This document shows positions 5,459 through 8,241 of a stretch of 8,241 nt of DNA, one piece after another (the first letter of the stretch is position 1; each line of letters opens with the position of its first letter). The DNA comes from Robiginitomaculum sp. (GTDB taxonomy: Bacteria > Pseudomonadota > Alphaproteobacteria > Caulobacterales > Maricaulaceae). The notes under the pieces are model-generated. The model had not been told where the DNA came from and searched no databases. It worked only from the letters and a program-made list of their open reading frames with translations. Location of the stretch: assembly GCA_021647805.1 (NCBI GenBank), contig JAKITZ010000105.1, forward strand, positions 1-8,241. The letters are read 5' to 3'. The translations under genes and the position numbers were made by a program.

Positions 5459-6945
5459 TGACTCTCTCACATAAAACTGGTTGGCCTGAATTATTGATCG
5501 ACCCGTTTGAAGATAAGCCCAGAGAAGAATGTGGTGTCTTTGGCGTAATGGGAGCGCAAGATGCTTCGTCACTTGCGGTTTTGGGTTTGCACGGTCTGCA
5601 ACATCGCGGACAGGAAGCTTGCGGTATTGCCGCTTATGATGGGAAGAAGTTTTCCAATGAGCGTCACCTAGGCCTAGTATCTGAAAACTTTTCTGGAAAA
5701 AACTTAAGTAATAGATTACCGGGTAATGCAGCTATTGGCCATGTACGCTATTCCACTCAAGGTGAAACTGCACTGCGAAACGTGCAACCACTTTATGCGG
5801 ATCTGAAATCTGGTGGGCTAGCTATCGCCCATAATGGAAATTTCACCAACGCCAGATCATTACGACAGCAATTAGTTGAAAACGGCTCTATTTTCCAATC
5901 AACATCAGATACCGAAGTGGTCTTACAGCTAATCGCCAGATCACGTCGCACCAAACTTATAGACCGGTTCATTGATGCCTTAAAACAAATCGAGGGCGCC
6001 TACGCGCTTGTTGCGCTAACTACCAAAAAACTAATCGGTGCACGAGACCCCTATGGTATTCGGCCTTTGGTGCTCGGGGAATTAAACGGCCGCCCATTAT
6101 TGGTCTCTGAAACCTGTGCGCTTGATATGATTGATGCAAAATTCGTTCGCAATATCGATCCTGGCGAAGTAGTTATTATTAGTCAGGACGGCACAATTGA
6201 AAGCATCCGCCCATTCGCCAACGTGCAATCACGACCATGTATTTTTGAATTTGTTTATTTTGCCCGCCCTGATTCTTATGTTGATGGTCGAAATGTATAT
6301 CAGGTACGCAAAGAAATGGGTCGGCAATTGGCTCAGGAATTTCCAGCTGATGTCGATGTTATTGTTCCGGTTCCTGACTCTGGCGTCCCTGCGGCTTTGG
6401 GGTTTTCGCAAGAAACCGGCATACCGTTTGAGTTGGGAATTATCCGAAATCATTATGTTGGCAGAACCTTTATTCAACCGACACAAGCTGTGCGCGACCT
6501 TGGCGTTCGTATGAAGCACGCAGCCAATCGTTCAGTGTTGGAGGGTAAAAGAGTTTTATTGGTTGATGATTCGATAGTTCGTGGAACTACATCTCGAAAA
6601 ATAATCCGTCTGGTCAGAGAAGCCGGTGCAACAGAAGTGCATTTCCGCTCGGCCAGTCCAAAGATATGCCACCCGGACTTTTATGGCATTAACCTCTCCG
6701 ACCGGAAGAAACTTATTGCCGCCACTCATACAATCGAGGAAATGAAAAAAGAATTAGCCATTGAGAGTTTAGGCTTTTTGTCCGTTGATGGACTATATAG
6801 AGCAATGGGTGAGCCGGGGCGCGATCCGAATAACCCTAAATTCTCCGATCATTATTTTACTGGAGATTATCCAACACGGCTGTATGATTATGACCATGCA
6901 GAAGCCGATAAAGATTTGCAGCTTTCTCTATTATCAGTAGCTTGA
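5458..6945 (+). CDS. purF: Amidophosphoribosyltransferase PurF
   Basis: PurF catalyses the first committed step of purine synthesis: PRPP plus glutamine gives 5-phosphoribosylamine, glutamate and pyrophosphate. It is cytosolic. The 495-residue protein has an N-terminal Ntn glutaminase domain and a C-terminal phosphoribosyltransferase domain. The nucleophile is C25 in EECGVFGV, so a 24-residue propeptide would be removed by self-cleavage. GHVRYST (94-100) and AHNGNF (124-129) belong to the glutamine site. VLLVDDSIVRGTTSR (366-380) is the PRPP loop. Of the four cysteines that hold a 4Fe-4S cluster in Bacillus PurF, only C261 (SRPCIFEF) seems kept. The later sites read HPDFYG (405-410) and DHYFTG (464-469), so a cluster is unlikely. 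The start overlaps the cvpA stop by one base and has no strong ribosome site, so coupled expression is likely. Confidence 0.97.
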   Translation: MTLSHKTGWPELLIDPFEDKPREECGVFGVMGAQDASSLAVLGLHGLQHRGQEACGIAAYDGKKFSNERHLGLVSENFSGKNLSNRLPGNAAIGHVRYSTQGETALRNVQPLYADLKSGGLAIAHNGNFTNARSLRQQLVENGSIFQSTSDTEVVLQLIARSRRTKLIDRFIDALKQIEGAYALVALTTKKLIGARDPYGIRPLVLGELNGRPLLVSETCALDMIDAKFVRNIDPGEVVIISQDGTIESIRPFANVQSRPCIFEFVYFARPDSYVDGRNVYQVRKEMGRQLAQEFPADVDVIVPVPDSGVPAALGFSQETGIPFELGIIRNHYVGRTFIQPTQAVRDLGVRMKHAANRSVLEGKRVLLVDDSIVRGTTSRKIIRLVREAGATEVHFRSASPKICHPDFYGINLSDRKKLIAATHTIEEMKKELAIESLGFLSVDGLYRAMGEPGRDPNNPKFSDHYFTGDYPTRLYDYDHAEADKDLQLSLLSVA

Positions 6946-6956
6946 AAACTTAAAAT

Positions 6957-7709
6957 ATGACAAATTCTAATTCTCGGACACTTAGTGCCAAACCACTTAA
7001 CGGACGTATTGCACTTGTTACCGGTGCATCAAGAGGCATTGGCCGAAGCGCGGCCTTGGCTCTGGCCGAAGCCGGAGCGCACGTCTTGGCACTGGCACGC
7101 ACCCAAGGTGGCCTAGAAGAGCTTGATGACGAGATTAAAGCTGTAGACGGCACTTGCTCGCTAATCACGGCGGATTTGGAAGACCTTGACGGGATTGACC
7201 GCTTGGGCGGGGTGGTGGCTGAACGTTGGGGAAAGCTTGATATTCTTGTGGGCAATGCTGCAATGTTAGGTTCAATATCGCCGGTGCCACATATTGACCC
7301 AAAACTGTTCGAAAGAGTGATGAAAATCAATGTGACAGCAAATTGGCGCTTGATCCGCTCTTTTGACCCATTATTGCGGGCCTCCAGTGCTGGTCGGGTA
7401 ATATTTGTAACCTCATCTGTTGCCAATTCACGTAATGCCTATTGGTCACTATATGCCGCCAGCAAATCAGCGCTTGATACTATTGCCGAATGTTACGCCA
7501 AAGAAATAGCCCAATCCTCTATCCGGGTTAATTTAATATCCCCTGGCCCAGTTGCTACCGCAATGCGAGCCAAAGCAATGCCCGGAGAAGACCCCGCAAC
7601 CTTACCGTCCCCGGCAGAGATTGCGCCATTATTTGTCGAACTAGCATTACCGACAAATCAACTGCACATGGAAACTATAAATTGGGCCGAATGGGCTAAG
7701 AAGTCTTAG
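6957..7709 (+). CDS. SDR family NAD(P)-dependent oxidoreductase
   Basis: This is a 250-residue classical short-chain dehydrogenase/reductase with a Rossmann fold. The cofactor loop is TGASRGIG (22-29). GNAAMLG (99-105) stands where NNAG is usual. N125 (KINVTAN), S154 (VTSSVA), Y166 and K170 (YAASK) form the catalytic tetrad. SPGPVATAM (195-203) follows as in classical members. The substrate cannot be read from the sequence. The DILVGNA...NVTANWRLIRS pattern is one I associate with the SDR often found beside purF in alphaproteobacteria, so the linkage may be old, but no purine role is shown. The gene starts 11 nt after the purF stop with no ribosome site in the AT-rich gap, so it probably shares the purF transcript. 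It ends 27 nt from the convergent der gene. Confidence 0.92.
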   Translation: MTNSNSRTLSAKPLNGRIALVTGASRGIGRSAALALAEAGAHVLALARTQGGLEELDDEIKAVDGTCSLITADLEDLDGIDRLGGVVAERWGKLDILVGNAAMLGSISPVPHIDPKLFERVMKINVTANWRLIRSFDPLLRASSAGRVIFVTSSVANSRNAYWSLYAASKSALDTIAECYAKEIAQSSIRVNLISPGPVATAMRAKAMPGEDPATLPSPAEIAPLFVELALPTNQLHMETINWAEWAKKS

Positions 7710-7736
7710 AACTGAACAAACAAGACACACTTGCTA

Positions 7737-8241
7737 TTAGCGCCTTTTCGGTTTTTCCTGCCCGCCGCGCTGACCATCAACATACGGGTTTTTACCGGGT
7801 TTAACGATAAAACGGATAGGCGTTGCGCTAAGGTCAAAATCATCGCGCAGACCATTTATCAAAAAGCGTTTATATGACATTGGCAAATATTTAGCCCGAC
7901 TACACATCAACACAAAAGTTGGTGGACGGGTTTTTGTCTGAGTTAAGTACCTAGGTTTAATCCGGCGTCCTTGAACGGCTGGCGGCGGATGGCGGGAAAC
8001 CCGGTGTTGTAACCAATCATTCAGATCGCGGGTTTTAACCAAAGCATTCCAATCTTTGTAAACTTCCAAAATGGCCGGCATCAATAAGTCCAGCCCTTTT
8101 CCAGTAGTACTGGACAGCGCCACCAACGGAATCCCGCGCATTTGTGGTAGTGCGTACATCAAACTTTTTTTCAATTCGGCCAGTTTCTTTTGCTTCTCGG
8201 CCACCAAATCCCACTTACTAACAGCTATCACCACCGCCCGA
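7737..8241 (-). CDS. der: GTPase Der/EngA, C-terminal part (start outside window)
   Basis: Der is a tandem two-GTPase protein needed for 50S ribosomal subunit assembly. The last 168 residues are visible. They begin in the second G domain at RAVVIAVSKWDLV, where the G4 motif reads SKWD instead of the usual NKxD, and continue to the G5 region ALSSTTGKGLD, with SS where SA is common. The C-terminal KH-like domain follows, with RIKPRYLTQTKTRPPTFVLM, then the signature SYKRFLINGLRDDFDL and TPIRFIVKPGKNPY, and a basic Gln/Gly/Lys/Arg tail. The frame stays open to the window edge, so the first G domain and most of the second lie outside. It is convergent with the SDR gene. No clear hairpin-plus-T-run terminator is seen in the 27-nt gap. 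Confidence 0.95.
   Translation of the reverse strand, partial: RAVVIAVSKWDLVAEKQKKLAELKKSLMYALPQMRGIPLVALSSTTGKGLDLLMPAILEVYKDWNALVKTRDLNDWLQHRVSRHPPPAVQGRRIKPRYLTQTKTRPPTFVLMCSRAKYLPMSYKRFLINGLRDDFDLSATPIRFIVKPGKNPYVDGQRGGQEKPKRR

Noticed and set aside
7696..7709. CTAAG-AAGT-CTTAG hairpin at the SDR stop codon as a terminator
   Set aside because: The stem has only five mostly A/T pairs, is not followed by a T run, and lies inside the coding sequence.

Overview
The window looks like chromosomal DNA of an AT-rich alphaproteobacterium. The block radA-cvpA-purF-SDR facing a convergent der is a gene order I associate with alphaproteobacteria. PurF ends in the alphaproteobacterial style and lacks most of the iron-sulfur ligands of the Bacillus type. 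The polysaccharide genes at the left resemble the holdfast-type export and polymerisation genes of Caulobacterales/Maricaulales-like bacteria. The organism call is inference from gene content and family resemblance, without any database search.

Left part (1-2602), extracellular polysaccharide genes. The 3' end of an ExoM-type family 2 glycosyltransferase on the + strand collides with two minus-strand genes. These are a CpsD/BY-kinase-like P-loop protein (1898-2602) followed 7 nt later by a Wzy/O-antigen-ligase-type membrane polymerase (454-1890). The polymerase frame runs 222 nt into the antisense of the glycosyltransferase. The pair resembles HfsB-HfsC of holdfast synthesis, but no Wzz-like or Wza-like export gene is present in the window.

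Middle part (2603-3406), about 800 bp with no convincing protein gene. It holds a possible promoter with a CtrA-like half-site for the minus-strand pair, a REP-like palindrome, a C-rich element whose minus strand has four G-tracts of four or more (a strong G-quadruplex candidate), short direct repeats with a hairpin, a 23-residue hydrophobic ORF, two near-identical TTTGACAAAG palindromes about five helical turns apart, and an 8-codon ORF whose stop overlaps the radA start.

Right part (3407-8241), housekeeping genes. A + strand run of radA (recombination and fork repair), cvpA (inner-membrane protein), purF (first committed step of purine synthesis) and an SDR oxidoreductase is tightly packed, with 18, -1 and 11 nt spacing. 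It probably forms one operon. CvpA was named for colicin V production and is often encoded next to purF. Convergent to it, 27 nt away, is the 3' half of der/engA (a ribosome assembly GTPase), which runs off the right edge.

I found no tRNA, rRNA, CRISPR array, transposase or phage gene. No complete unknown multi-gene system is visible. The most unusual material is in the intergenic region and in the P-loop protein that lacks its P-loop lysine.
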